Shown: positions 21,809 to 33,012 of the stretch, piece by piece | Layout: each line of letters begins with the position of its first letter | Numbering within the stretch: position 1 is the first letter of the stretch | NCBI RefSeq assembly: GCF_032854445.1 | Contig: NW_027018113.1 | Coordinates: 1-64,000, forward strand | DNA from: Liolophura sinensis | Taxonomy: Eukaryota > Mollusca > Polyplacophora > Chitonida > Chitonidae | Direction of reading: 5' to 3' | DNA length: 64,000 nt | Program-made: the position numbers and the translations under genes | The notes under the pieces: model-generated | Databases searched by the model: none | Told to the model about the DNA's origin: nothing | The model's input: only the letters and a program-made list of their open reading frames with translations

Positions 21809-23124
21809 TATGGAGGTAGGCGTATAGGAGATTTATGCTTGGACCGAGGTCGACCCTTCCTTGGAGATCGGCTGCAAGATCTCCCTGGTGCGGGTGATGT
21901 ATCCATCACCTCCGCGTCTGATGTTGAAGGATCGACATCCTCCAACGATCCAAACCTATTAAAAGTTTGGATAGGGTCCCTGGTGGCCTTGGAAGAACGT
22001 TCCACAGGACCACTAGGTTTATTATTATTATTCATATTATTAGTTGCTTTGCTTGGCTTTTTTTCTGGGAATTTATTAGGTTCAGCTGTTTTACGTTGTT
22101 CTATATTTTTGGGAGTTTCGGAACTTGTTGATATAGTTTGTGTAGAACAAGAACTATATTTAGGCTGGGCTGCAGGTTTAACAGAAGTTTGAGCGGATAT
22201 GGTTTGGGGCTGATCGTTTCCAATTGGCCAAGTGAGTGATGTCTGAGTAGCAACAGATGTTGTAACTCGCTTGACCACATTTGAAAACAAAGCCTGTGAT
22301 GTATTGCACACTAATTTGCGTGCTTCCTGGTACGGGATGTTATTTTTAACTTTTAAAGTAACTATCTGTTTTTCTTTTAGGAATAATGGACAGTCTTTAG
22401 AGGAGGCCATATGATCCCCACTGCAATTACAGCATTTAAATGTGTCACTGCAGTCGAAACCCTCATGACCTTCCTTCCCGCATCGGAAACAAATCAATTT
22501 ATTTATACATTGGCCCTTGCCGTGACCAAATTTTTGGCACGTAAAACACCTTGTCGGGTTGGGAATGTACAGGTCAACGCGAACCCTGTACGGGCCAATG
22601 TAAATGGATGACGGAAGTGATGTGCTGTTGAATGTTAATAAGTAAGTGTTGAGTTTAATGATGTTGCCAGATTTTTTCGTAACGAAACGCTTTACATTGG
22701 TAACACCCTCAGACTTTAATTCAGCACAAATTTGTTCTTCAGACAGGTCAATCAGATCCCGATCCTTGTCCCGTATGATGCCCTTGCAACTATTTAGGGA
22801 TTTATGTGGCGATGCAAAAACAGGCACGTCCAAAACGGAATTCAATGATAATAAATTGAATGCCTGCTGTTTTCGGAAACATTCAATAAGGATATCGCCA
22901 GATCTTAATTTTTTAACATTTTTAACTTTACCAGCTGAACCTTCTATTGTTTTTTTAAGAGCGAATGGATCAAGTTTAGACGCAGGACGTTGGTCGTTTT
23001 TCGTTGATAAAACAATGAAAGCCGGCCAACTGTCCGCTCCATTGCCTATTTCCAGAAATTCCTCATTTTTACGTTTTTTTGCGATGTTTACTGGAGCATT
23101 TGAAATAGTTTGTGAGGAAGACAT
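21808..23124 (-). CDS. ORF1 (gag-like nucleic-acid-binding protein), element A
   Basis: An intact 438-aa ORF related to, but clearly diverged from, the ORF1 of element B. It shares WPAFIVLSTK (33-42), KNVKKLRSGDILIECFR, VKRFVTKKSGN, and YIPNPTRCF leading into three knuckles: C193-C196-H201-C206, C212-C215-H220-C225, and C231-C234-H238-C245. The middle of the C-terminal half differs in sequence and length, while the last 50 residues (DPIQTFNRFGSLEDV to the basic SRSPRKGRPRSKHK end) are again close to B. An intact frame next to a nonsense-bearing ORF2 suggests the composite is fairly young. The plus-strand 210-aa frame at 22646-23278 is its shadow. Confidence 0.92.
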   Translation of the reverse strand: MSSSQTISNAPVNIAKKRKNEEFLEIGNGADSWPAFIVLSTKNDQRPASKLDPFALKKTIEGSAGKVKNVKKLRSGDILIECFRKQQAFNLLSLNSVLDVPVFASPHKSLNSCKGIIRDKDRDLIDLSEEQICAELKSEGVTNVKRFVTKKSGNIIKLNTYLLTFNSTSLPSSIYIGPYRVRVDLYIPNPTRCFTCQKFGHGKGQCINKLICFRCGKEGHEGFDCSDTFKCCNCSGDHMASSKDCPLFLKEKQIVTLKVKNNIPYQEARKLVCNTSQALFSNVVKRVTTSVATQTSLTWPIGNDQPQTISAQTSVKPAAQPKYSSCSTQTISTSSETPKNIEQRKTAEPNKFPEKKPSKATNNMNNNNKPSGPVERSSKATRDPIQTFNRFGSLEDVDPSTSDAEVMDTSPAPGRSCSRSPRKGRPRSKHKSPIRLPP

Positions 23125-23727
23125 AATTGATATAGTAAGAATTCACCTTACGTGTCCCCCACCCGCCACGGAGTGCCAACAAGGGCGAATCTACCTCTGC
23201 GGATGTCCAGCAGAAATTAGAAACAGGGAATCCACGCAAGGTATACTCGAACAAATTGAGTTATACCGACAAGGTTAAACTCAATCTACTCGATTGACCC
23301 ATTAGCCACCGCAATCTACATCGATCCCAGAGAAGAGCATTTGGGGAAATACCAATTTCACATCACCGTAAGTGAAAGAAATGACCAACGAGATCATCTG
23401 TAGGGCTTGACGTGACCAGCCGATTGATCGGACCGGGCCCATCCGACCTCCCGTCTCTCTCCAAGTAAGGGCCAAAGTGGCGTGTTTGGCGTGAGGATCT
23501 CGCAAGACCAACCCACCCTCAGCCACCAGGATCCCGTCCTCGTAGATTACGGGTCGCAACCCACGGCAAACAGGTCGCTCCCCGGTTGCCTCTCACACAA
23601 CCGAGAAGATGTGAGCCTATTATATTCACCGGGCTCACACAGGAGAGCTCTAGGTTAGTCGACTTTTACGACAAGCTTGCCTAGAGGGCTGAGGTCCTAT
23701 TCTTACCACCCCGGAAACCCCACGGGG
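23125..23727 (-). promoter_or_regulatory. 5' UTR / probable internal promoter of element A
   Basis: 603 bases, the same length as in element B, ending at the same CCCCG/CGGGG terminus. Bases 23412-23727 are much more alike between A and B than the ORF1 genes are. At 23728 homology to B stops and a different sequence begins, so this is a complete LINE 5' end. Copy 2 differs at 23313-23314 and 23706. Confidence 0.75.
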
Positions 23728-24052
23728 TCCGGGACATCAAACCTCGAATAGTGTCATCGGGCACCTCGATCGGACATCGAGATCTAACCAGGAGCCTTTG
23801 CTCCTCCACATCATATATTGTACAATCTACCCCTTTGAATGAGAAGCCGCTAGTCAACAACTGTTCCTTCACAGTTTGCGTAGCCACTGTAACATTCCAG
23901 ACATCTCTAGAAACATTGATTAGTCCCTTTAAGACATTAGGCCCACTCCCCACTAACTCCTTTAGCCGATTGTATACTTCAACCGGTTGTACACCTCCCT
24001 GTATTACAAGCTTAAGGCTTAAGGGCCTATTTACTCGCCCTGCCCACAACAT
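23681..24052 (-). pseudogene. 123-aa ORF, start of an unrecognised gag-like protein, cut by element A
   Basis: About 108 codons (23728-24052) are foreign to elements A and B. The last 15 residues are read-through into the element A 5' end. The sequence (IQGGVQPVEVYNRLKELVG, then VATQTVKEQLL, VDCTIYDVEEQ, and RCPIEVPDDTIRGLMS) resembles the N-terminal RRM-like part of transposon ORF1/CCHC proteins, where a PxEVPDDxI segment precedes the knuckles. No knuckle is reached. It may be another retroelement or a host retrogene-like transcript; I cannot tell which. The ATG lies in the middle of a 35-bp palindrome, with in-frame stops just upstream. Confidence 0.55.
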
Positions 24053-24068
24053 TGTGGGCCAGGGCGAG
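24034..24068. repeat. Near-perfect 35-bp palindrome
   Basis: The left arm CTCGCCCTGCCCACAA (24034-24049) pairs with the right arm 24052-24068 across a 2-base centre, with a single unpaired G in the right arm. The minus-strand ATG of the 123-aa ORF overlaps its centre. It may be an RNA hairpin at a start codon, or the scar of a snap-back (fold-back) synthesis event. Confidence 0.8.
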
Positions 24069-24771
24069 AACTACTACCCTAAAGAGAGGACCACAACTAT
24101 GCGTTTGGAACAGTGTGGATGCTGAGCGCAAAATAGATACGATATTACAAAGTGGAAATGCACTAAACTATGTACCGGCTATTTACAGAGAGGCTAGTGA
24201 ATACGTCCTGCCCCTAAGAGCGACAGAACGTAATGTAGCACCACCTTCAGACTGGGTGACCACTAAACAAAAGCTGAGAGCACAAAGGCTAGTTGCACGG
24301 CCAGCCAGGGACTAACTCTATTTACAACCTCCCTCACCCACTAGCCAAGAGAACAACTAAACTTCGTGCAAGGATGCACGAACCTATAACAAGCAGCTTA
24401 AAAGGCTTTTCTTTGTCTGCTACGCTAGCCCGGGATTGAATAAACCTCGACCGGGCAGGCTGACCTCGTTCACTGTCCTATGCCTTAACCCGTATAGTCG
24501 CTGTAACACAGGACACACGACAACTGGTGTCTGAGCCAAGCCACGCAGGCCGGCCAAACAGCCACACGAATCGAAGACAAAAATGTCCATAAACTGGTCA
24601 AAAATAAGAAATTTTACAACGAAAAGTATACGAGACTAATCCTCGCAACTCGGTGCAACTGTTGATTGCAAAAGCAACGATAAATTCGCTAACTTTCAGC
24701 TGAAATTTAACTGAGACAGACTGAGCGATCAAACAACACGTCCGACCTCCCTCCAGTCACTGTCCGATTGC
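24053..24771 (-). other. Leader-like sequence upstream of the 123-aa ORF
   Basis: About 720 bases with no convincing gene, less AT-rich than the satellite. On the minus strand it has stops in all frames and reads like a 5' leader of the third sequence. A plus-strand 87-codon frame (24052-24315) exists but matches nothing I know. The right edge at about 24771 meets satellite at phase 528 with no target-site duplication. Confidence 0.5.
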
Positions 24772-24876
24772 CTTGGACTTAGAAGTAAAACAATTGCTGG
24801 GTCAGTTGGATAGGTTTGGCCTAAAGTTTCGACATTATGTGGACTACCGAACGGCACATGATCAATAGACAGAATT
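24772..24876. repeat. Relic diverged satellite segment next to composite copy 1
   Basis: This aligns without net indels to satellite phases 528-548 and 1-84, but with roughly a quarter of positions changed (for example aaaacaattgctgggtcagt, and catgatcaatagacag). From about 24877 the sequence returns to near-consensus satellite. The same relic is present beside copy 2 (48262-48366). It is probably an old monomer shielded from homogenisation by the insertion. Confidence 0.85.
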
Positions 24877-27800
24877 TTAAAATAGTAATGACCAGTCGCG
24901 ATGGTACATAGTAAATGTAGCCGATTTCAATTAGCAAAAGGACCAGGCAAAAATCCAAAAGTGGAAAAAATGTTCCAATGCTGCTGGTAAGAGGCTAATC
25001 CGACGTATTTTGGGACGAGAAATCGAATGGTGCAAACCGCGTTGCTCTCCAACCAATACTTTTGGCTGTAGCCACAATTGAATGATCAATTATGTCAAAA
25101 TCACGTGCCCAGCAACGGCTCTTACTCCATGGAAACCAAGGAAATTTGCAATTTTTCAACAGCTGGAGATGCCTGACCCAATTGCGCATCTTTTGACACA
25201 TTATTGATGTGGGTCAGTGTTCAATTGTACTTTTTACAGCAGACTGTATCAAGTACCTTGTGTTTTTTATATAAAAATGGTGTGGTTTTTCTACATGTAG
25301 ATAAAGACATTGAGTTTATCTTCGACTTAGAAGTAAGACATTTGCTGGGTGAGTTAAATGGGCTTGGCCCAAAGATTTGACATCTTCTGGGCTACCGAAG
25401 GGCACATAACTTATAATCAAAAGTTGAATATAGTAATGACCAGTCGCGATTGTACATAGTACATGTAGCCGATTTCAATTAGCAAAAGGACCAGGCAAAA
25501 ATCCAAAAGTAAAAAAAATGCTCCAATCGTGCTGGTAAGAGGCTAATCCGACGTATTTTGTGACGAGAAATCGAATGGTGCAAACCGCGTTGCTCTCCGA
25601 CCAATACTTTTGGCTGTAGCCACAATTGAATCATCATTTATGTCAAAATCACGTGCCCAGCAACGGCTCTTACTCCATGGAAACCAAGGAAATTTGCAAT
25701 TTTTCAACAGCTGGAGATGCCTGACCCAATTGCGCATCTTTTGGCACCTTATTGATGTGGGTCAGTGTTCAATTGTACTTTTTACAGCAGACTGTATCAA
25801 GTACCTTGTGTTTTTTATATAAAAATGGTGTGGTTTTTCTACATGTAGATAAAGACATTGAGTTTATCTTCGACTTAGAAGTAAGACATTTGCTGGGTGA
25901 GTTAAATGGGCTTGGCCCAAAGATTTGACGTCTTCTGGGCTACCGAAGGGCACATAACTTATAATCAAAAGTTGAATATAGTAATGACCAGTCGCGATGG
26001 TACATAGTACATGTAGCCGATTTCAATTAGCAAAAGGACCAGGCAAAAATCCAAAAGTGGAAAAAAATGTTCCAATGCTGCTGGTAAGAGGCTAATCCGA
26101 CGTATTTTGTGACGAGAAATCGAATGGTGCAAACCGCGTTGCTCTCCGACCAATACTTTTGGCTGTAGCCACAATTGAATCATCATTTATGTCAAAATCA
26201 CGTGCCCAGCAACGGCTCTTACTCCATGGAAACCAAGGAAATTTCCAATTTTTCAACAGCTGGAGATGCCTGACCCAATTGCGCATCTTTTGGCACCTTA
26301 TTGATGTGGGTCAGTGTTCAATTGTACTTTTTACAGCAGACTGTATCAAGTACCTTGTGTTTTTTATATAAAAATGGTGTGGTTTTTCTACATGTAGATA
26401 AAGACATTGAGTTTATCTTCGACTTAGAAGTAAGACATTTGCTGGGTGAGTTAAATGGGCTTGGCCCAAAGATTTGACATCTTCTGGGCTACCGAAGGGC
26501 ACATAACTTATAATCAAAAGTTGAATATAGTAATGACCAGTCGCGATTGTACATAGTACATGTAGCCGATTTCAATTAGCAAAAGGACCAGGCAAAAATC
26601 CAAAAGTGGATAAATGGTCCAATGCTGCTGGTAAGAGGCTAATCCGACGTCTTTTGTGACGAGAAATCGAATGGTGCAAACCGCGTTGCTCTCCGACCAA
26701 TACTTTTGGCTGTAGCCACAATTGAATGATCATTTATGTCAAAATCACGTGCCCAGCAACGGCTCTTACTCCATGGAAACCAAGGAAATTTGCAATTTTT
26801 CAACACCTGGAGATGCCTGACCCAATTGCGCATCTTTTGGCACCTTATTGATGTGGGTCAGTGTTCAATTGTACTTTTTACAGCAGACTGTATCAAGTAC
26901 CTTGTGGTTTTTATATAAAAATGGTGTGGTTTTTCTACATGTAGATAAAGAGATTAAGTTTATCTTCGACTTAGAAGTAAGACATTTGCTGGGTGAGTTA
27001 AATGGGCTTGGCCCAAAGATTTGACATCTTCTGGGCTACCGAAGGGCACATAACTTATAATCAAAAGTTGAATATAGTAATGACCAGTCGCGATTGTACA
27101 TAGTACATGTAGCCGATTTCAATTAGCAAAAGGACCAGGCAAAAATCCAAAAGTGGAAAAAATGTTCCAATGCTGCTGGTAAGAGGCTAATCCGACGTAT
27201 TTTGTGACGAGAAATCGAATGGTGCAAACCGCGTTGCTCTCCGACCAATACTTTTGGCTGTAGCCACAATTGAATCATCATTTATGTCAAAATCACGTGC
27301 CCAGCAACGGCTCTTACTCCATGGAAACCAAGGAAATTTGCAATTTTTCAACACCTGGAGATGCCTGACCCAATTGCGCATCTTTTGGCACCTTATTGAT
27401 GTGGGTCAGTGTTCAATTGTACTTTTTACAGCAGACTGTATCAAGTACCTTGTGTTTTTTATATAAAAATGGTGTGGTTTTTCTACATGTAGATAAAGAC
27501 ATTGAGTTTATCTTCGACTTAGAAGTAAGACATTTGCTGGGTGAGTTAAATGGGCTTGGCCCAAAGATTTGACATCTTCTGGGCTACCGAAGGGCACATA
27601 ACTTATAATCAAAAGTTGAATATAGTAATGACCAGTCGCGATTGTACATAGTACATGTAGCCGATTTCAATGAGCAAAAGGACCAGGCAAAAATCCAAAA
27701 GTGGAAAAAATGTTCCAATGCTGCTGGTAAGAGGCTAATCCGACGTATTTTGTGACGAGAAATCGAATGGTGCAAACCGCGTTGCTCTCCGACCAATACT

Positions 27801-30272
27801 TTTGGCTGTAGCCACAATTGAATCATCATTTATGTCAAAATCACGTGGCCAGCAACGGCTCTTACTCCATGGAAACCAAGGAAATTTGCAATTTTTCAAC
27901 ACCTGGAGATGCCTGACCCAATTGCGCATCTTTTGGCACCTTATTGATGTGGGTCAGTGTTCAATTGTACTTTTTACAGCAGACTGTATCAAGTACCTTG
28001 TGGTTTTTATATAAAAATGGTGTGGTTTTTCTACATGTAGATAAAGAGATTAAGTTTATCTTCGACTTAGAAGTAAGACATTTGCTGGGTGAGTTAAATG
28101 GGCTTGGCCCAAAGATTTGACATCTTCTGGGCTACCGAAGGGCACATAACTTATAATCAAAAGTTGAATATAGTAATGACCAGTCGCGATTGTACATAGT
28201 ACATGTAGCCGATTTCAATTAGCAAAGGGACCAGGCAAAAATCCAAAAGTGGAAAAAATCTTCCAATGCTGCTGGTAAGAGGCTAATCCGACGTATTTTG
28301 TGACGAGAAATCGAATGGTGCAAACCGCGTTGCTCTCCGACCAATACTTTTGGCTGTAGCCACAATTGAATCATCATTTATGTGAAAATCACGTGCCCAG
28401 CAACGGCTCTTACTCCATGGAAACCAAGGAAATTTGCAATTTTTCAACAGCTGGAGATGCCTGACCCAATTGCGCATCTTTTGGCACCTTATTGATGTGG
28501 GTCAGTGTTCAATTGTACTTTTTACAGCAGACTGTATCAAGTACCTTGTGTTTTTTATATAAAAATGGTGTGGTTTTTCTACATGTAGATAAAGACATTG
28601 AGTTTATCTTCGACTTAGAAGTAAGACATTTGCTGGGTGAGTTAAATGGGCTTGGCCCAAAGATTTGACGTCTTCTGGGCTACCGAAGGGCACATAACTT
28701 ATAATCAAAAGTTGAATATAGTAATGACCAGTCGCGATGGTACATAGTACATGTAGCCGATTTCAATTAGCAAAAGGACCAGGCAAAAATCCAAAAGTGG
28801 AAAAAATGTTCCAATGCTGCTGGTAAGAGGCTAATCCGACGTATTTTGTGACGAGAAATCGAATGGTGCAAACCGCGTTGCTCTCCGACCAATACTTTTG
28901 GCTGTAGCCACAATTGAATCATCATTTATGTCAAAATCACGTGCCCAGCAACGGCTCTTACTCCATGGAAACCAAGGAAATTTGCAATTTTTCAACACCT
29001 GGAGATGCCTGACCCAATTGCGCATCTTTTGGCACCTTATTGATGTGGGTCAGTGTTCAATTGTACTTTTTACAGCAGACTGTATCAAGTACCTTGTGTT
29101 TTTTATATAAAAATGGTGTGGTTTTTCTACATGTAGATAAAGAGATTAAGTTTATCTTCGACTTAGAAGTAAGACATTTGCTGGGTGAGTTAAATGGGCT
29201 TGGCCCAAAGATTTGACGTCTTCTGGGCTACCGAAGGGCACATAACTTATAATCAAAAGTTGAATATAGTAATGACCAGTCGCGATGGTACATAGTACAT
29301 GTAGCCGATTTCAATTAGCAAAAGGACCAGGCAAAAATCCAAAAGTGGAAAAAATGTTCCAATGCTGCTGGTAAGAGGCTAATCCGACGTATTTTGTGAC
29401 GAGAAATCGAATGGTGCAAACCGCGTTGCTCTCCGACCAATACTTTTGGCTGTAGCCACAATTGAATCATCATTTATGTCAAAATCACGTGCCCAGCAAC
29501 GGCTCTTACTCCATGGAAACCAAGGAAATTTCCAATTTTTCAACACCTGGAGATGCCTGACCCAATTGCGCATCTTTTGGCACCTTATTGATGTGGGTCA
29601 GTGTTCAATTGTACTTTTTACAGCAGACTGTATCAAGTACCTTGTGTTTTTTATATAAAAATGGTGTGGTTTTTCTACATGTAGATAAAGAGATTAAGTT
29701 TATCTTCGACTTAGAAGTAAGACATTTGCTGGGTGAGTTAAATGGGCTTGGCCCAAAGATTTGACATCTTCTGGGCTACCGAAGGGCACATAACTTATAA
29801 TCAAAAGTTGAATATAGTAATGACCAGTCGCGATTGTACATAGTACATGTAGCCGATTTCAATTAGCAAAAGGACCAGGCAAAAATCCAAAAGTAAAAAA
29901 AATGCTCCAATCGTGCTGGTAAGAGGCTAATCCGACGTATTTTGTGACGAGAAATCGAATGGTGCAAACCGCGTTGCTCTCCGACCAATACTTTTGGCTG
30001 TAGCCACAATTGAATCATCATTTATGTCAAAATCACGTGCCCAGCAACGGCTCTTACTCCATGGAAACCAAGGAAATTTCCAATTTTTCAACACCTGGAG
30101 ATGCCTGACCCAATTGCGCATCTTTTGGCACCTTATTGATGTGGGTCAGTGTTCAATTGTACTTTTTACAGCAGACTGTATCAAGTACCTTGTGTTTTTT
30201 ATATAAAAATGGTGTGGTTTTTCTACATGTAGATAAAGACATTGAGTTTATCTTCGACTTAGAAGTAAGACA

Positions 30273-33012
30273 TTTGCTGGGTGAGTTAAATGGGCTTGGC
30301 CCAAAGATTTGACGTCTTCTGGGCTACCGAAGGGCACATAACTTATAATCAAAAGTTGAATATAGTAATGACCAGTCGCGATGGTACATAGTACATGTAG
30401 CCGATTTCAATTAGCAAAAGGACCAGGCAAAAATCCAAAAGTGGAAAAAATGTTCCAATGCTGCTGGTAAGAGGCTAATCCGACGTATTTTGTGACGAGA
30501 AATCGAATGGTGCAAACCGCGTTGCTCTCCGACCAATACTTTTGGCTGTAGCCACAATTGAATCATCATTTATGTCAAAATCACGTGCCCAGCAACGGCT
30601 CTTACTCCATGGAAACCAAGGAAATTTGCAATTTTTCAACACCTGGAGATGCCTGACCCAATTGCGCATCTTTTGGCACCTTATTGATGTGGGTCAGTGT
30701 TCAATTGTACTTTTTACAGCAGACTGTATCAAGTACCTTGTGTTTTTTATATAAAAATGGTGTGGTTTTTCTACATGTAGATAAAGAGATTAAGTTTATC
30801 TTCGACTTAGAAGTAAGACATTTGCTGGGTGAGTTAAATGGGCTTGGCCCAAAGATTTGACGTCTTCTGGGCTACCGAAGGGCACATAACTTATAATCAA
30901 AAGTTGAATATAGTAATGACCAGTCGCGATGGTACATAGTACATGTAGCCGATTTCAATTAGCAAAAGGACCAGGCAAAAATCCAAAAGTGGAAAAAATG
31001 TTCCAATGCTGCTGGTAAGAGGCTAATCCGACGTATTTTGTGACGAGAAATCGAATGGTGCAAACCGCGTTGCTCTCCGACCAATACTTTTGGCTGTAGC
31101 CACAATTGAATCATCATTTATGTCAAAATCACGTGCCCAGCAACGGCTCTTACTCCATGGAAACCAAGGAAATTTCCAATTTTTCAACACCTGGAGATGC
31201 CTGACCCAATTGCGCATCTTTTGGCACCTTATTGATGTGGGTCAGTGTTCAATTGTACTTTTTACAGCAGACTGTATCAAGTACCTTGTGTTTTTTATAT
31301 AAAAATGGTGTGGTTTTTCTACATGTAGATAAAGAGATTAAGTTTATCTTCGACTTAGAAGTAAGACATTTGCTGGGTGAGTTAAATGGGCTTGGCCCAA
31401 AGATTTGACATCTTCTGGGCTACCGAAGGGCACATAACTTATAATCAAAAGTTGAATATAGTAATGACCAGTCGCGATTGTACATAGTACATGTAGCCGA
31501 TTTCAATTAGCAAAAGGACCAGGCAAAAATCCAAAAGTAAAAAAAATGCTCCAATCGTGCTGGTAAGAGGCTAATCCGACGTATTTTGTGACGAGAAATC
31601 GAATGGTGCAAACCGCGTTGCTCTCCGACCAATACTTTTGGCTGTAGCCACAATTGAATCATCATTTATGTCAAAATCACGTGCCCAGCAACGGCTCTTA
31701 CTCCATGGAAACCAAGGAAATTTCCAATTTTTCAACACCTGGAGATGCCTGACCCAATTGCGCATCTTTTGGCACCTTATTGATGTGGGTCAGTGTTCAA
31801 TTGTACTTTTTACAGCAGACTGTATCAAGTACCTTGTGGTTTTTATATAAAAATGGTGTGGTTTTTCTACATGTAGATAAAGACATTGAGTTTATCTTCG
31901 ACTTAGAAGTAAGACATTTGCTGGGTGAGTTAAATGGGCTTGGCCCAAAGATTTGACGTCTTCTGGGCTACCGAAGGGCACATAACTTATAATCAAAAGT
32001 TGAATATAGTAATGACCAGTCGCGATGGTACATAGTACATGTAGCCGATTTCAATTAGCAAAAGGACCAGGCAAAAATCCAAAAGTAAAAAAAATGCTCC
32101 AATCGTGCTGGTAAGAGGCTAATCCGACGTATTTTGTGACGAGAAATCGAATGGTGCAAACCGCGTTGCTCTCCGACCAATACTTTTGGCTGTAGCCACA
32201 ATTGAATCATCATTTATGTCAAAATCACGTGCCCAGCAACGGCTCTTACTCCATGGAAACCAAGGAAATTTGCAATTTTTCAACAGCTGGAGATGCCTGA
32301 CCCAATTGCGCATCTTTTGGCACCTTATTGATGTGGGTCAGTGTTCAATTGTACTTTTTACAGCAGACTGTATCAAGTACCTTGTGTTTTTTATATAAAA
32401 ATGGTGTGGTTTTTCTACATGTAGATAAAGACATTGAGTTTATCTTCGACTTAGAAGTAAGACATTTGCTGGGTGAGTTAAATGGGCTTGGCCCAAAGAT
32501 TTGACATCTTCTGGGCTACCGAAGGGCACATAACTTATAATCAAAAGTTGAATATAGTAATGACCAGTCGCGATTGTACATAGTACATGTAGCCGATTTC
32601 AATTAGCAAAAGGACCAGGCAAAAATCCAAAAGTGGAAAAAATGTTCCAATGCTGCTGGTAAGAGGCTAATCCGACGTATTTTGTGACGAGAAATCGAAT
32701 GGTGCAAACCGCGTTGCTCTCCGACCAATACTTTTGGCTGTAGCCACAATTGAATCATCATTTATGTCAAAATCACGTGCCCAGCAACGACTCTTACTCC
32801 ATGGAAACCAAGGAAATTTCCAATTTTTCAACACCTGGAGATGCCTGACCCAATTGCGCATCTTTTGGCACCTTATTGATGTGGGTCAGTGTTCAATTGT
32901 ACTTTTTACAGCAGACTGTATCAAGTACCTTGTGTTTTTTATATAAAAATGGTGTGGTTTTTCTACATGTAGATAAAGACATTGAGTTTATCTTCGACTT
33001 AGAAGTAAGACA
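30273..33012. repeat. Higher-order repeat unit, 5 monomers (2740 bp)
   Basis: Five monomers with an ordered variant signature. Units 1 and 2 have gacgtc/cgatggtac/gagattaag, with tttgcaa then tttccaa. Unit 3 has gacatc, the GTAAAAAAAATGCTCC box and tttccaa. Unit 4 has gacgtc, the same box and cagctgg. Unit 5 has gacatc and tttccaa. The order recurs 2740 bp downstream. Confidence 0.8.

Larger units (their letters stand above)
15507..24771 (-). mobile_element. Composite non-LTR retrotransposon block, copy 1
   Basis: A 9.26-kb minus-strand insertion in the satellite. From its 5' end (right): a third-sequence fragment (23728-24771); the 5' part of element A (21426-23727: 5' UTR, ORF1, start of ORF2); and a complete element B (15507-21425: 5' UTR, ORF1, APE-RT-RNase H ORF2, 3' UTR, ATTC tail). 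There are no LTRs, integrase or protease. The domain order, the gag-like ORF1 with CCHC knuckles and the RNase H point to the I/Jockey side of non-LTR elements. Flanking satellite is out of phase across the block: left ends at phase about 150, right resumes at about 528. I find no target-site duplication. ORF2 is frameshifted, so this copy is probably not autonomous. Confidence 0.93.

Noticed and set aside
22646-23278. 210-aa plus-strand ORF (and its copy at 46136-46768)
   Set aside because: Antisense shadow of the ORF1 of element A. No domain in this direction.
24052-24315. 87-aa plus-strand ORF next to the palindrome
   Set aside because: No family recognised, and it lies in what reads as a minus-strand leader. 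Kept only as a note, since it looks mildly protein-like.
15507-24771. LTR retrotransposon or endogenous retrovirus
   Set aside because: No LTRs, protease, integrase or envelope. The APE endonuclease plus RT order and the simple-repeat tail are those of a non-LTR element.
15490-24800. Target-site duplication around composite copy 1 or copy 2
   Set aside because: Left flanks (agcaaaagg; ctacatgtag) are not repeated at the shared right flank (cttggacttagaag). No duplication longer than a chance few bases was found.
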